Positions 1 to 14,000 of a stretch of 64,000 nt of DNA are shown piece by piece. The stretch lies in contig OY821741.1 in assembly GCA_963682055.1 (NCBI GenBank), positions 23,630,711 through 23,694,710 of the forward strand. Direction: 5' to 3'. Below the pieces are notes generated by a model that was not told where the DNA came from, did no database searches, and worked only from the letters and a program-made list of their open reading frames with translations. Each line of letters opens with the position of its first letter. Positions within the stretch are counted from its first letter, which is position 1. This stretch comes from Primula veris. Lineage: Eukaryota; Streptophyta; Magnoliopsida; Ericales; Primulaceae. Position numbers and translations under genes: made by a program.

Positions 1-438
1 CTCTGACATTGAGCAGTTGAATGAATGAGAAAGCAACTGAGTATGTTCAAGATCGATGTCGAAAATCTCATTAAGTAGGATTAAAGGCTATCACAGCCCA
101 AATACTTAATAAGATTCCTACATTGTTCAAAGGGATGAGAAATGAAGTGAGCAAGTTCAAATGCCGAAAGTCTCAATAAATAGGATTAAAGGCCATCACA
201 GCCCAAACCCTTAATAAGACTCTGACATTGAGCAGTTGAATGAACGAGAAAGCAACTGAGTATGTTCAAGATCGATGTCGAAAATCTCATTAAGTAGGAT
301 TAAAGGCTATCACAGCCCAAATACTTAATAAGATTCCTACATTGTTCAAAGGGATGAGAAATGAAGTGAGCAAGTTCAAATGCCGAAAGTCTCAATAAAT
401 AGGATTAAAGGCCATCACAGCCCAAACCCTTAATAAGA

Positions 439-3400
439 CTCTGACATTGAGCAGTTGAATGAACGAGAAAGCAAGTGAGCATGTTCAAGATTGATGTCGA
501 AAATCTCATTAAGTAGGATTAAAGGCCATCACAGCCAAAATACTTAATAAGATTCCTACATTGTTCAAAGGGATGAGAAATAAAGTGAGCAAGTTCAAAT
601 GCCGAAAGTCTCATTAAATAGGATTAAAGGCCATCACAGCCCAAACCCTTAATAAGACTCTGACATTGAGCAGTTGAATGAACGAGAAAGCAAGTGAGCA
701 TGTTCAAGATTGATGTCGAAAATCTCATTAAGTAGGATTAAAGGCCATCACAGCCCAAATACTTAATAAGATTCCTACATTGTTCAAAGGGATGAGAAAT
801 GAAGTGAGCAAGTTCAAATGCCGAAAGTCTCAATAAATAGGATTAAAGGCCATCACAGCCCAAACCCTTAATAAGACTCTGACATTGACCAGTTGAATGA
901 ACGAGAAAGCAACTGAGTATGTTCAAGATCGATGACGAAAATCTCATTAAGTAGGATTAAAGGCCACCACAGCCCAAATACTTAATAAGATTCCTACATT
1001 GTTCAAAGGGATGAGAAATGAAGTGAGCAAGTTTAAATGCCGAAAGTCTCATTAAATATGATTAAAGGCCATCACAGCCCAAACCCTTAATAAGACTCTG
1101 ACATTGAGCAGTTGAATGAACGAGAAAGCAAGTGAGCATGTTCAAGATTGATGTCGAAAATCTCATTAAGTAGGATTAAAGGCTATCACAGCCCAAATAC
1201 TTAATAAGATTCCTACATTGTTCAAAGGGATGAGAAATGAAGTGAGCAAGTTCAAATGCCGAAAGTCTCAATAAATAGGATTAAAGGCCATCACAGCCCA
1301 AACCCTTAATAAGACTCTGACATTGAGCAGTTGAATGAATGAGAAAGCAACTGAGTATGTTCAAGATCGATGTCGAAAATCTCATTAAGTAGGATTAAAG
1401 GCTATCACAGCCCAAATACTTAATAAGATTCCTACATTGTTCAAAGGGATGAGAAATGAAGTGAGCAAGTTCAAATGCCGAAAGTTTCAATAAATAGGAT
1501 TAAAGGCCATCACAGCCCAAACCCTTAATAAGACTCTGACACTGAGCAGTTGAATGAACGAGAAAGCAAGTGAGCATGTTCAAGATTGATGTCGAAAATC
1601 TCATTAAGTAGGATTAAAGGCCATCACAGCCCAAATACTTAATAAGATTCCTACATTGTTCAAAGGGATGAGAAATGAAGTGAGCAAGTTCAAATGCCGA
1701 AAGTCTCATTAAATAGGATTAAAGGCCATCACAGCCCAAACCCTTAATAAGACTCTGACATTGAGCAGTTGAATGAACGAGAAAGCAAGTGAGCATGTTC
1801 AAGATTGATGTCGAAAATCTCATTAAGTAGGATTAAAGGCCATCACAGCCCAAATACTTAATAAGATTCCTACATTGTTCAAAGGGATGAGAAATGAAGT
1901 GAGCAAGTTCAAATGCCGAAAGTCTCAATAAATAGGATTAAAGGCCATCACAGCCCAAACCCTTAATAAGACTCTGACATTGAGCAGTTGAATGAACGAG
2001 AAAGCAAGTGAGCATGTTCAAGATTGATGTCGAAAATCTCATTAAGTAGGATTAAAGGCCATCACAGCCAAAATACTTAATAAGATTCCTACATTGTTCA
2101 AAGGGATGAGAAATAAAGTGAGCAAGTTCAAATGCCGAAAGTCTCATTAAATAGGATTAAAGGCCATCACAGCCCAAACCCTTAATAAGACTCTGACATT
2201 GAGCAGTTGAATGAACGAGAAAGCAAGTGAGCATGTTCAAGATTGATGTCGAAAATCTCATTAAGTAGGATTAAAGGCCATCACAGCCCAAATACTTAAT
2301 AAGATTCCTACATTGTTCAAAGGGATGAGAAATGAAGTGAGCAAGTTCAAATGCCGAAAGTCTCAATAAATAGGATTAAAGGCCATCACAGCCCAAACCC
2401 TTAATAAGACTCTGACATTGACCAGTTGAATGAACGAGAAAGCAACTGAGTATGTTCAAGATCGATGACGAAAATCTCATTAAGTAGGATTAAAGGCCAC
2501 CACAGCCCAAATACTTAATAAGATTCCTACATTGTTCAAAGGGATGAGAAATGAAGTGAGCAAGTTTAAATGCCGAAAGTCTCATTAAATATGATTAAAG
2601 GCCATCACAGCCCAAACCCTTAATAAGACTCTGACATTGAGCAGTTGAATGAACGAGAAAGCAAGTGAGCATGTTCAAGATTGATGTCGAAAATCTCATT
2701 AAGTAGGATTAAAGGCCATCACAGCCCAAATACTTAATAAGATTCCTACATTGTTCAAAGGGATGAGAAATGAAGTGAGCAAGTTCAAATGCCGAAAGTC
2801 TCATTAAATAGGATTAAAGGCCATCACAGCCCAAACCCTTAATAAGACTCTGACATTGAGCAGTTGAATGAACGAGAAAGCAAGTGAGCATGTTCAAGAT
2901 TGATGTCGAAAATCTCATTAAGTAGGATTAAAGGCCATCACAGCCCAAATACTTAATAAGATTCCTACATTGTTCAAAGGGATGAGAAATGAAGTGAGCA
3001 AGTTCAAATGCCGAAAGTCTCAATAAATAGGATTAAAGGCCATCACAGCCCAAACCCTTAATAAGACTCTGACATTGAGCAGTTGAATGAACGAGAAAGC
3101 AACTGAGTATGTTCAAGATCGATGACGAAAATCTCATTAAGTAGGATTAAAGGCCACCACAGCCCAAATACTTAATAAGATTCCTACATTGTTCAAAGGG
3201 ATGAGAAATGAAGTGAGCAAGTTTAAATGCCGAAAGTCTCATTAAATAGGATTAAAGGCCATCACAGCCCAAACCCTTAATAAGACTCTGACATTGAGCA
3301 GTTGAATGAACGAGAAAGCAAGTGAGCATGTTCAAGATTGATGTCGAAAATCTCATTAAGTAGGATTAAAGGCCATCACAGCCCAAATACTTAATAAGAT

Positions 3401-3504
3401 TCCTACATTGATCAAAGGGATGAGAAATGAAGTGAGCAAGTTCAAATGCCGAAAGTCTCAATAAATAGGATTAAAGGCCATCACAGCCCAAACCCTTAAT
3501 AAGA
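439..3504. repeat. Higher-order repeat, 1,533 bp (7 dimers)
   Basis: Marker variants recur at a spacing of 1,533 bp, which is 7 times 219. The change AAATAAAG for AAATGAAG is at 581 and 2,114, and GACCAGTTG for GAGCAGTTG is at about 889 and 2,422. A 1,314-bp spacing (6 dimers) is also seen between the GAATGAATGAG variants near 1 and 1,315. The AAATAAAG variant reappears at about 20,044, followed by similar neighbours, so related blocks were copied to roughly 19.9-22.5 kb. Confidence 0.7.
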
Positions 3505-3589
3505 CTCTGACATTGAGCAGTTGAATGAACGAGAAAGCAAGTGAGCATGTTCAAGATTGATGTCGAAAATCTCATTAAGTAGGATTAAA

Positions 3590-6500
3590 GGCCATCAATG
3601 CCAAAATACTTAATAAGATTCCTACATTGTTCAAAGGGATGAGAAATGAAGTGAGGAAGTTCAAATGCCGAAAGTTTCAATAAATAGGATTAAAGGCCAT
3701 CACAGCCCAAACCCTTAATAAGACTCTGACACTGAGCAGTTGAATGAACGAGAAAACAAGTGAGCATGTTCAAGATTGATGTCGAAAATCTCATTAAGTA
3801 GGATTAAAGGCCATCACAGCCCAAATACTTAATAAGATTCCTACATTGTTCAAAGGGATGAGAAATGAAGTGAGCAAGTTCAAATGCCGAAAGTCTCATT
3901 AAATAGGATTAAAGGCCATCACAGCCCAAACCCTTAATAAGACTCTGACATTGAGCAGTTGAATGAACGAGAAAGCAAGTGAGCATGTTCAAGATTGATG
4001 TCGAAAATCTCATTAAGTAGGATTAAAGGCCATCACAGCCCAAATACTTAATAAGATTCCTACATTGTTCAAAGGGATGAGAAATGAAGTGAGGAAGTTC
4101 AAATGCCGAAAGTCTCAATAAATAGGATTAAAGGCCATCACAGCCCAAACCCTTAATAAGACTCTGACATTGAGCAGTTGAATGAACGAGAAAGCAAGTG
4201 AGCATGTTCAAGATTGATGTCGAAAATCTCATTAAGTAGGATTAAAGGCCATCACAGCCCAAATACTTAATAAGATTCCTACATTGTTCAAAGAGATGAG
4301 AAATGAAGTGAGCAAGTTCAAATGCCGAAAGTCTCATTAAATAGGATTAAAGGCCATCACAGCCCAAATACTTAATAAGATTCCTACATTGTTCAAAGGG
4401 ATGAGAAATGAAGTGAGCAAGTTCAAATGCCGAAAGTCTCATTAAATAGGATTAAAGGCCATCACAGCCCAAACCCTTAATAAGACTCTGACATTGAGCA
4501 GTTGAATGAACGAGAAAGCAAGTGAGCATGTTCAAGATTGATGTCGAAAATCTCATTAAGTAGGATTAAAGGCCATCACAGCCAAAATACTTAATAAGAT
4601 TCCTACATTGTTCAAAGGGATGAGAAATGAAGTGAGCAAGTTCAAATGCCGAAAGTCTCAATAAATAGGATTAAAGGCCATCACAGCCCAAACCCTTAAT
4701 AAGACTCTGACATTGAGCAGTTGAATGAACGAGAAAGCAAGTGAGCATGTTCAAGATTGATGTCGAAAATCTCATTAAGTAGGATTAAAGGCCATCACAG
4801 CCCAAATACTTAATAAGATTCCTACATTGTTCAAAGGAATGAGAAATGAAGTGAGCAAGTTCAAATGCCGAAAGTCTCAATAAATAGGATTAAAGGCCAT
4901 CACAGCCCAAAACCTTAATAAGACTCTGACATTGAGCAGTTGAATGAACGGGAAAGCAAGTGAGCATGTTCAAGATTGATGTCGAAAATCTCATTAAGTA
5001 GGATTAAAGGTCATCACAGCCCAAATACTTAATAAGATTTCTACATTGTTTAAAGGGATGAGAAATGAAGTGAGCAAGTTCAAATGCCGAAAGTCTCAAT
5101 AAATAGGATTAAAGGCCATCACAGCCCAAACCCTTAATAAGACACTGACATTGAGCAGTTGAATGAACGATAAAGCAACTGAGTATGTTCAAGATCGATG
5201 ACGAAAATCACATTAAGTAGGATTAAAGGCCACCACAGCCCAAATACTTAATAAGATTCCTACATTGTTCAAAGGGATTAGAAATGAAGTGAGCAAGTTC
5301 AAATGCCGAAAGTCTCATTAAATAGGATTAAAGGCCATCACAGCCCAAACCCTTAAGAAGACTCTGACATTGAGCAGTTGAATGAACGAGAAAGCAAGTG
5401 AGCATGTTCAAGATTGATGTCGAAAATCTCATTAAGTAGGATTAAAGGCCATCACAGCCAAAATACTTAATAAGATTCCTACATTGTTCAAAGGGATGAG
5501 AAATGAAGTGAGCAAGTTCAAATGCCGAAAGTCTCAATAAATAGGATTAAAGGCCATCACAGCCCAAACCCTTAATAAGACTCTGACATTGAGCAGTTGA
5601 ATGAACGAGAAAGCAAGTGAGCATGTTCAAGATTGATGTCGAAAATCTCATTAAGTAGGATTAAAGGCCATCACAGCCCAAATACTTAATAAGATTCCTA
5701 CATTGTTCAAAGGGATGAGAAATGAAGTGAGCAAGTTCAAATGCCGAAAGTCTCATTAAATAGGATTAAAGGCCATCACAGCCCAAACCCTTAATAAGAC
5801 TCTGACATTGAGCAGTTGAATGAACGAGAAAGCAAGTGAGCATGTTCAAGATTGATGTCGAAAATCTCATTAAGTAGGATTAAAGGCCATCACAGCCAAA
5901 ATACTTAATAAGATTCCTACATTGTTCAAAGGGATGAGAAATGAAGTGAGCAAGTTCAAATGCCGAAAGTCTCAATAAATAGGATTAAAGGCCATCACAG
6001 CCCAAACCATTAATAAGACTCTGACATTGAGCAGTTGAATGAACGAGAAAGCAAGTGAGCATGTTCAAGATTGATGTCGAAAATTAGGATTAAAGGCCAT
6101 CACAGCCCAAATACTTAATAAGATTCCTACATTGTTCAAAGGGATGAGAAATGAAGTGAGCAAGTTCAAATGCCGAAAGTCTCATTAAATAGGATTAAAG
6201 GCCATCACAGCCCAAACCCTTAAGAAGACTCTGACATTGAGCAGTTGAATGAACGAGAAAGCAAGTGAGCATGTTCAAGATTGATGTCGAAAATCTCATT
6301 AAGTAGGATTAAAGGCCATCACAGCCAAAATACTTAATAAGATTCCTACATTGTTCAAAGGGATGAGAAATGAAGTGAGCAAGTTCAAATGCCGAAAGTC
6401 TCAATAAATAGGATTAAAGGCCATCACAGCCCAAACCCTTAATAAGACTCTGACATTGAGCAGTTGAATGAACGAGAAAGCAAGTGAGCATGTTCAAGAT

Positions 6501-9020
6501 TGATGTCGAAAATCTCATTAAGTAGGATTAAAGGCCATCACAGCCCAAATACTTAATAAGATTCCTACATTGTTCAAAGGGATGAGAAATGAAGTGAGGA
6601 AGTTCAAATGCCGAAAGTTTCAATAAATAGGATTAAAGGCCATCACAGCCCAAACCCTTAATAAGACTCTGACACTGAGCAGTTGAATGAACGAGAAAAC
6701 AAGTGAGCATGTTCAAGATTGATGTCGAAAATCTCATTAAGTAGGATTAAAGGCCATCACAGCCCAAATACTTAATAAGATTCCTACATTGTTCAAAGGG
6801 ATGAGAAATGAAGTGAGCAAGTTCAAATGCCGAAAGTCTCATTAAATAGGATTAAAGGCCATCACAGCCCAAACCCTTAATAAGACTCTGACATTGAGCA
6901 GTTGAATGAACGAGAAAGCAAGTGAGCATGTTCAAGATTGATGTCGAAAATCTCATTAAGTAGGATTAAAGGCCATCACAGCCCAAATACTTAATAACAT
7001 TCCTACATTGTTCAAAGGGATGAGAAATGAAGTGAGGAAGTTCAAATGCCGAAAGTCTCAATAAATAGGATTAAAGGCCATCACAGCCCAAACCCTTAAT
7101 AAGACTCTGACATTGAGCAGTTGAATGAACGAGAAAGCAAGTGAGCATGTTCAAGATTGATGTCGAAAATCTCATTAAGTAGGATTAAAGGCCATCACAG
7201 CCCAAATACTTAATAAGATTCCTACATTGTTCAAAGAGATGAGAAATGAAGTGAGCAAGTTCAAATGCCGAAAGTCTCATTAAATAGGATTAAAGGCCAT
7301 CACAGCCCAAATACTTAATAAGATTCCTACATTGTTCAAAGGGATGAGAAATGAAGTGAGCAAGTTCAAATGCCGAAAGTCTCATTAAATAGGATTAAAG
7401 GCCATCACAGCCCAAACCCTTAATAAGACTCTGACATTGAGCAGTTGAATGAACGAGAAAGCAAGTGAGCATGTTCAAGATTGATGTCGAAAATCTCATT
7501 AAGTAGGATTAAAGGCCATCACAGCCAAAATACTTAATAAGATTCCTACATTGTTCAAAGGGATGAGAAATGAAGTGAGCAAGTTCAAATGCCGAAAGTC
7601 TCAATAAATAGGATTAAAGGCCATCACAGCCCAAACCCTTAATAAGACTCTGACATTGAGCAGTTGAATGAACGAGAAAGCAAGTGAGCATGTTCAAGAT
7701 TGATGTCGAAAATCTCATTAAGTAGGATTAAAGGCCATCACAGCCCAAATACTTAATAAGATTCCTACATTGTTCAAAGGAATGAGAAATGAAGTGAGCA
7801 AGTTCAAATGCCGAAAGTCTCAATAAATAGGATTAAAGGCCATCACAGCCCAAAACCTTAATAAGACTCTGACATTGAGCAGTTGAATGAACGGGAAAGC
7901 AAGTGAGCATGTTCAAGATTGATGTCGAAAATCTCATTAAGTAGGATTAAAGGTCATCACAGCCCAAATACTTAATAAGATTTCTACATTGTTTAAAGGG
8001 ATGAGAAATGAAGTGAGCAAGTTCAAATGCCGAAAGTCTCAATAAATAGGATTAAAGGCCATCACAGCCCAAACCCTTAATAAGACACTGACATTGAGCA
8101 GTTGAATGAACGATAAAGCAACTGAGTATGTTCAAGATCGATGACGAAAATCACATTAAGTAGGATTAAAGGCCACCACAGCCCAAATACTTAATAAGAT
8201 TCCTACATTGTTCAAAGGGATTAGAAATGAAGTGAGCAAGTTCAAATGCCGAAAGTCTCATTAAATAGGATTAAAGGCCATCACAGCCCAAACCCTTAAG
8301 AAGACTCTGACATTGAGCAGTTGAATGAACGAGAAAGCAAGTGAGCATGTTCAAGATTGATGTCGAAAATCTCATTAAGTAGGATTAAAGGCCATCACAG
8401 CCAAAATACTTAATAAGATTCCTACATTGTTCAAAGGGATGAGAAATGAAGTGAGCAAGTTCAAATGCCGAAAGTCTCAATAAATAGGATTAAAGGCCAT
8501 CACAGCCCAAACCCTTAATAAGACTCTGACATTGAGCAGTTGAATGAACGAGAAAGCAAGTGAGCATGTTCAAGATTGATGTCGAAAATCTCATTAAGTA
8601 GGATTAAAGGCCATCACAGCCCAAATACTTAATAAGATTCCTACATTGTTCAAAGGGATGAGAAATGAAGTGAGCAAGTTCAAATGCCGAAAGTCTCATT
8701 AAATAGGATTAAAGGCCATCACAGCCCAAACCCTTAATAAGACTCTGACATTGAGCAGTTGAATGAACGAGAAAGCAAGTGAGCATGTTCAAGATTGATG
8801 TCGAAAATCTCATTAAGTAGGATTAAAGGCCATCACAGCCAAAATACTTAATAAGATTCCTACATTGTTCAAAGGGATGAGAAATGAAGTGAGCAAGTTC
8901 AAATGCCGAAAGTCTCAATAAATAGGATTAAAGGCCATCACAGCCCAAACCCTTAATAAGAATCTGACATTGAGCAGTTGAATGAACGAGAAAGCAAGTG
9001 AGCATGTTCAAGATTGATGT
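3590..9020. repeat. Higher-order repeat, 2,943 bp, two copies
   Basis: Rare variants recur exactly 2,943 bp apart: GAGAAAACAAG at 3,751 and 6,694, a B-B junction with AAAGAGATG at 4,289 and 7,232, and ACGGGAAAG at 4,951 and 7,894. The length equals 13 dimers plus one extra B half (105 bp) minus a 9-bp deletion near 6,084, so the arithmetic closes. The 9-bp deletion (loss of most of CTCATTAAG) is present near 6,084 but absent at the matching place near 9,022, so it arose after, or lies at the edge of, the duplication. Confidence 0.75.
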
Positions 9021-11030
9021 CGAAAATCTCATTAAGTAGGATTAAAGGCCATCACAGCCCAAATACTTAATAAGATTCCTACATTGTTCAAAGGGATGAG
9101 AAATGAAGTGAGCAAGTTCAAATGCCGAAAGTCTCATTAAATAGGATTAAAGGCCATCACAGCCCAAACCCTTAATAAGACTCTGACATTGAGCAGTTGA
9201 ATGAACGATAAAGCAAGTGAGCATGTTCAAGATCGATGACGAAAATCACATTAAGTAGGATTAAAGGCCACCACAGCCCAAATACTTAATAAGATTCCTA
9301 CATTGTTCAAAGGGATGAGAAATGAAGTGAGCAAGTTCAAATGCCGAAAGTCTCATTAAATAGGATTAAAGGCCATCACAGCCCAAACCCTTAATAAGAC
9401 TCTGACATTGAGCAGTTGAATGAACGAGAAAGCAAGTGAGCATGTTCAAGATTGATGTCGAAAATCTCATTAAGTAGGATTAAAGGCCACCACAGCCCAA
9501 ATACTTAATAAGATTCCTACATTGTTCAAAGGGATGAGAAATGAAGTGAGCAAGTTCAAATGCCGAAAGTCTCATTAAATAGGATTAAAGGCCATCACAG
9601 CCCAAACCCTTAATAAGACTCTGACATTGAGCAGTTGAATGAACGAGAAAGCAAGTGAGCATGTTCAAGATTGATGTCGAAAATCTCATTAAGTAGGATT
9701 AAAGGCCATCACAGCCCAAATACTTAATAAGATTCCTACATTGTTCAAAGGGATGAGAAATGAAGTGAGCATGTTCAAATGCCGAAAGTCTCATTAAATA
9801 GGATTAAAGGCCATCACAGCCCAAACCCTTAATAAGACTCTGACATTGAGCAGTTGAATGAACGAGAAAGCAAGTGAGCATGTTCAAGATTGATGTCGAA
9901 AATCTCATTAAGTAGGATTAAAGGCCATCACAGCCAAAATACTTAATAAGATTCCTACATTGTTCAAAGGGATGAGAAATGAAGTGAGCAAGTTCAAATG
10001 CCGAAAGTCTCAATAAATAGGATTAAAGGCCATCACAGCCCAAACCCTTAATAAGACTCTGACATTGAGCAGTTGAATGAACGAGAAAGCAAGTGAGCAT
10101 GTTCAAGATTGATGTCGAAAATCTCATTAAGTAGGATTAAAGGCCATCACAGCCCAAATACTTAATAAGATTCCTACATTGTTCAAAGGGATGAGAAATG
10201 AAGTGAGCAAGTTCAAATGCCGAAAGTCTCATTAAATAGGATTAAAGGCCATCACAGCCCAAACCCTTAATAAGACTCTGACATTGAGCAGTTGAATGAA
10301 CGAGAAAGCAAGTGAGCATGTTCAAGATTGATGTCGAAAATCTCATTAAGTAGGATTAAAGGCCATCACAGCCCATATACTTAATAAGATTCCTACATTG
10401 TTCAAAGGGATGAGAAATGAAGTGAGCAAGTTCAAATGCCGAAAGTCTCATTAAATAGGATTAAAGGCCATCACAGCCCAAACCCTTAATAAGACTCTGA
10501 CATTGAGCAGTTGAATGAACGAGAAAGCAAGTGAGCATGTTTAAGATCGATGTCGAAAATCTCATTAAGTAGGATTAAAGGCCATCACAGCCCAAATACT
10601 TAATAAGATTCCTACATTGTTCAAAGGGATGAGAAATGAAGTGAGCAAGTTCAAATGCCGAAAGTCTCAATAAATAGGATTAAAGGCCATCACAGCCCAA
10701 ACCCTTAATAAGACTCTGACATTGAGCAGTTGAATGAACGAGAAAGCAAGTGAGCATGTTCAAGATTGATGTCGAAAATCTCATTAAGTAGGATTAAAGG
10801 TCATCACAGCCCAAATACTTAATAAGATTTCTACATTGTTCAAAGGGATGAGAAATGAAGTGAGCAAGTTCAAATGCCGAAAGTCTCAATAAATAGGATT
10901 AAAGGCCATCACAGCCCAAACCCTTAATAAGACACTGACATTGAGCAGTTGAATGAACGATAAAGCAAGTGAGCATGTTCAAGATCGATGACGAAAATCA
11001 CATTAAGTAGGATTAAAGGCCACCACAGCC

Positions 11031-14000
11031 CAAATAAGACTCTGACATTGAGCAGTTGAATGAACGATAAAGCAACTGAGTATGTTCAAGATCGATGACG
11101 AAAATCACATTAAGTAGGATTAAAGGCCACCACAGCCCAAATACTTAATAAGATTCCTACATTGTTCAAAGGGATGAGAAATGAAGTGAGCAAGTTTAAA
11201 TGCCGAAAGTCTCATTAAATATGATTAAAGGCCATCACAGCCCAAACCCTTAATAAGACTCTGACATTGAGCAGTTGAATGAACGAGAAAGCAAGTGAGC
11301 ATGTTCAAGATTGATGTCGAAAATCTCATTAAGTAGGATTAAAGGCCATCACAGCCCAAATACTTAATAAGATTCCTACATTGTTCAAAGGGATGAGAAA
11401 TGAAGTGAGCAAGTTCAAATGCCGAAAGTCTCAATAAATAGGATTAAAGGCCATCACAGCCCAAACCCTTAATAAGACTCTGACATTCAGCAGTTGAATG
11501 AACGAGAAAGCAAGTGAGCATGTTCAAGATTGATGTCGAAAATCTCATTAAGTAGGATTAAAGGCCATCACAGCCCAAATACTTAATAAGATTCCTACAT
11601 TGTTCAAAGGGATGAGAAATGAAGTGAGCAAGTTCAAATGCCGAAAGTCTCATTAAATAGGATTAAAGGCCATCACAGCCCAAACCCTTAATAAGACTCT
11701 GACATTGAGCAGTTGAATGAACGAGAAAGCAAGTGAGCATGTTCAAGATTGATGTCGAAAATCTCATTAAGTAGGATTAAAGGCCATCACAGCCAAAATA
11801 CTTAATAAGATTCCTACATTGTTCAAAGGGATGAGAAATGAAGTGAGCAAGTTCAAATGCCGAAAGTCTCATTAAATAGGATTAAAGGCCATCACAGCCC
11901 AAACCCTTAATAAGACTCTGACATTGAGCAGTTGAATGAACGAGAAAGCAAGTGAGCATGTTCAAGATTGATGTCGAAAATCTCATTAAGTAGGATTAAA
12001 GGCCATCACAGCCAAAATACTTAATAAGATTCCTACATTGTTCAAAGGGATGAGAAATGAAGTGAGCAAGTTCAAATGTCGAAAGTCTCAATAAATAGGA
12101 TTAAAGGCCATCACAGCCCAAACCCTTAATAAGACTCTGACATTGAGCAGTTGAATGAACGAGAAAGCAAGTGAGCATGTTCAAGATTGATGTCGAAAAT
12201 CTCATTAAGTAGGATTAAAGGCCATCACAGCCCAAATACTTAATAAGATTCCTACATTGTTCAAAGGGATGAGAAATGAAGTGAGCAAGTTCAAATGCCG
12301 AAAGTCTCATTAAATAGGATTAAAGGCCATCACAGCCCAAACCCTTAATAAGACTCTGACATTGAGCAGTTGAATGAACGAGAAAGCAAGTGAGCATGTT
12401 CAAGATTGATGTCGAAAATCTCATTAAGTAGGATTAAAGGCCATCACAGCCAAAATACTTAATAAGATTCCTACATTGTTCAAAGGGATGAGAAATGAAG
12501 TGAGCAAGTTCAAATGCCGAAAGTCTCATTAAATAGGATTAAAGGCCATCACAGCCCAAACCCTTAATAAGACTCTGACATTGAGCAGTTGAATGAACGA
12601 GAAAGCAAGTGAGCATGTTCAAGATTGATGTCGAAAATCTCATTAAGTAGGATTAAAGGCCATCACAGCCAAAATACTTAATAAGATTCCTACATTGTTC
12701 AAAGGGATGAGAAATGAAGTGAGCAAGTTCAAATGCCGAAAGTCTCAATAAATAGGATTAAAGGCCATCACAGCCCAAACCCTTAATAAGACTCTGACAT
12801 TGAGCAGTTGAATGAACGAGAAAGCAAGTGAGCATGTTCAAGATTGATGTCGAAAATCTCATTAAGTAGGATTAAAGGCCATCACAGCCCAAATACTTAA
12901 TAAGATTCCTACATTGTTCAAAGGGATGAGAAATGAAGTGAGCAAGTTCAAATGCCGAAAGTCTCATTAAATAGGATTAAAGGCCATCACAGCCCAAACC
13001 CTTAATAAGACTCTGACATTGAGCAGTTGAATGAACGAGAAAGCAAGTGAGCATGTTTAAGATCGATGTCGAAAATCTCATTAAGTAGGATTAAAGGCCA
13101 TCACAGCCCAAATACTTAATAAGATTCCTACATTGTTCAAAGGGATGAGAAATGAAGTGAGCAAGTTCAAATGCCGAAAGTCTCAATAAATAGGATTAAA
13201 GGCCATCACAGCCCAAACCCTTAATAAGACTCTGACATTGAGCAGTTGAATGAACGAGAAAGCAAGTGAGCATGTTCAAGATTGATGTCGAAAATCTCAT
13301 TAAGTAGGATTAAAGGTCATCACAGCCCAAATACTTAATAAGATTTCTACATTGTTCAAAGGGATGAGAAATGAAGTGAGCAAGTTCAAATGCCGAAAAT
13401 CTCAATAAATAGGATTAAAGGCCATCACAGCCCAAACCCTTAATAAGACACTGACATTGAGCAGTTGAATGAACGATAAAGCAAGTGAGCATGTTCAAGA
13501 TCGATGACGAAAATCACATTAAGTAGGATTAAAGGCCACCACAGCCCAAATAAGACTCTGACATTGAGCAGTTGAATGAACGATAAAGCAACTGAGTATG
13601 TTCAAGATCGATGACGAAAATCACATTAAGTAGGATTAAAGGCCACCACAGCCCAAATACTTAATAAGATTCCTACATTGTTCAAAGGGATGAGAAATGA
13701 AGTGAGCAAGTTTAAATGCCGAAAGTCTCATTAAATATGATTAAAGGCCATCACAGCCCAAACCCTTAATAAGACTCTGACATTGAGCAGTTGAATGAAC
13801 GAGAAAGCAAGTGAGCATGTTCAAGATTGATGTCGAAAATCTCATTAAGTAGGATTAAAGGCCATCACAGCCCAAATACTTAATAAGATTCCTACATTGT
13901 TCAAAGGGATGAGAAATGAAGTGAGCAAGTTCAAATGCCGAAAGTCTCAATAAATAGGATTAAAGGCCATCACAGCCCAAACCCTTAATAAGACTCTGAC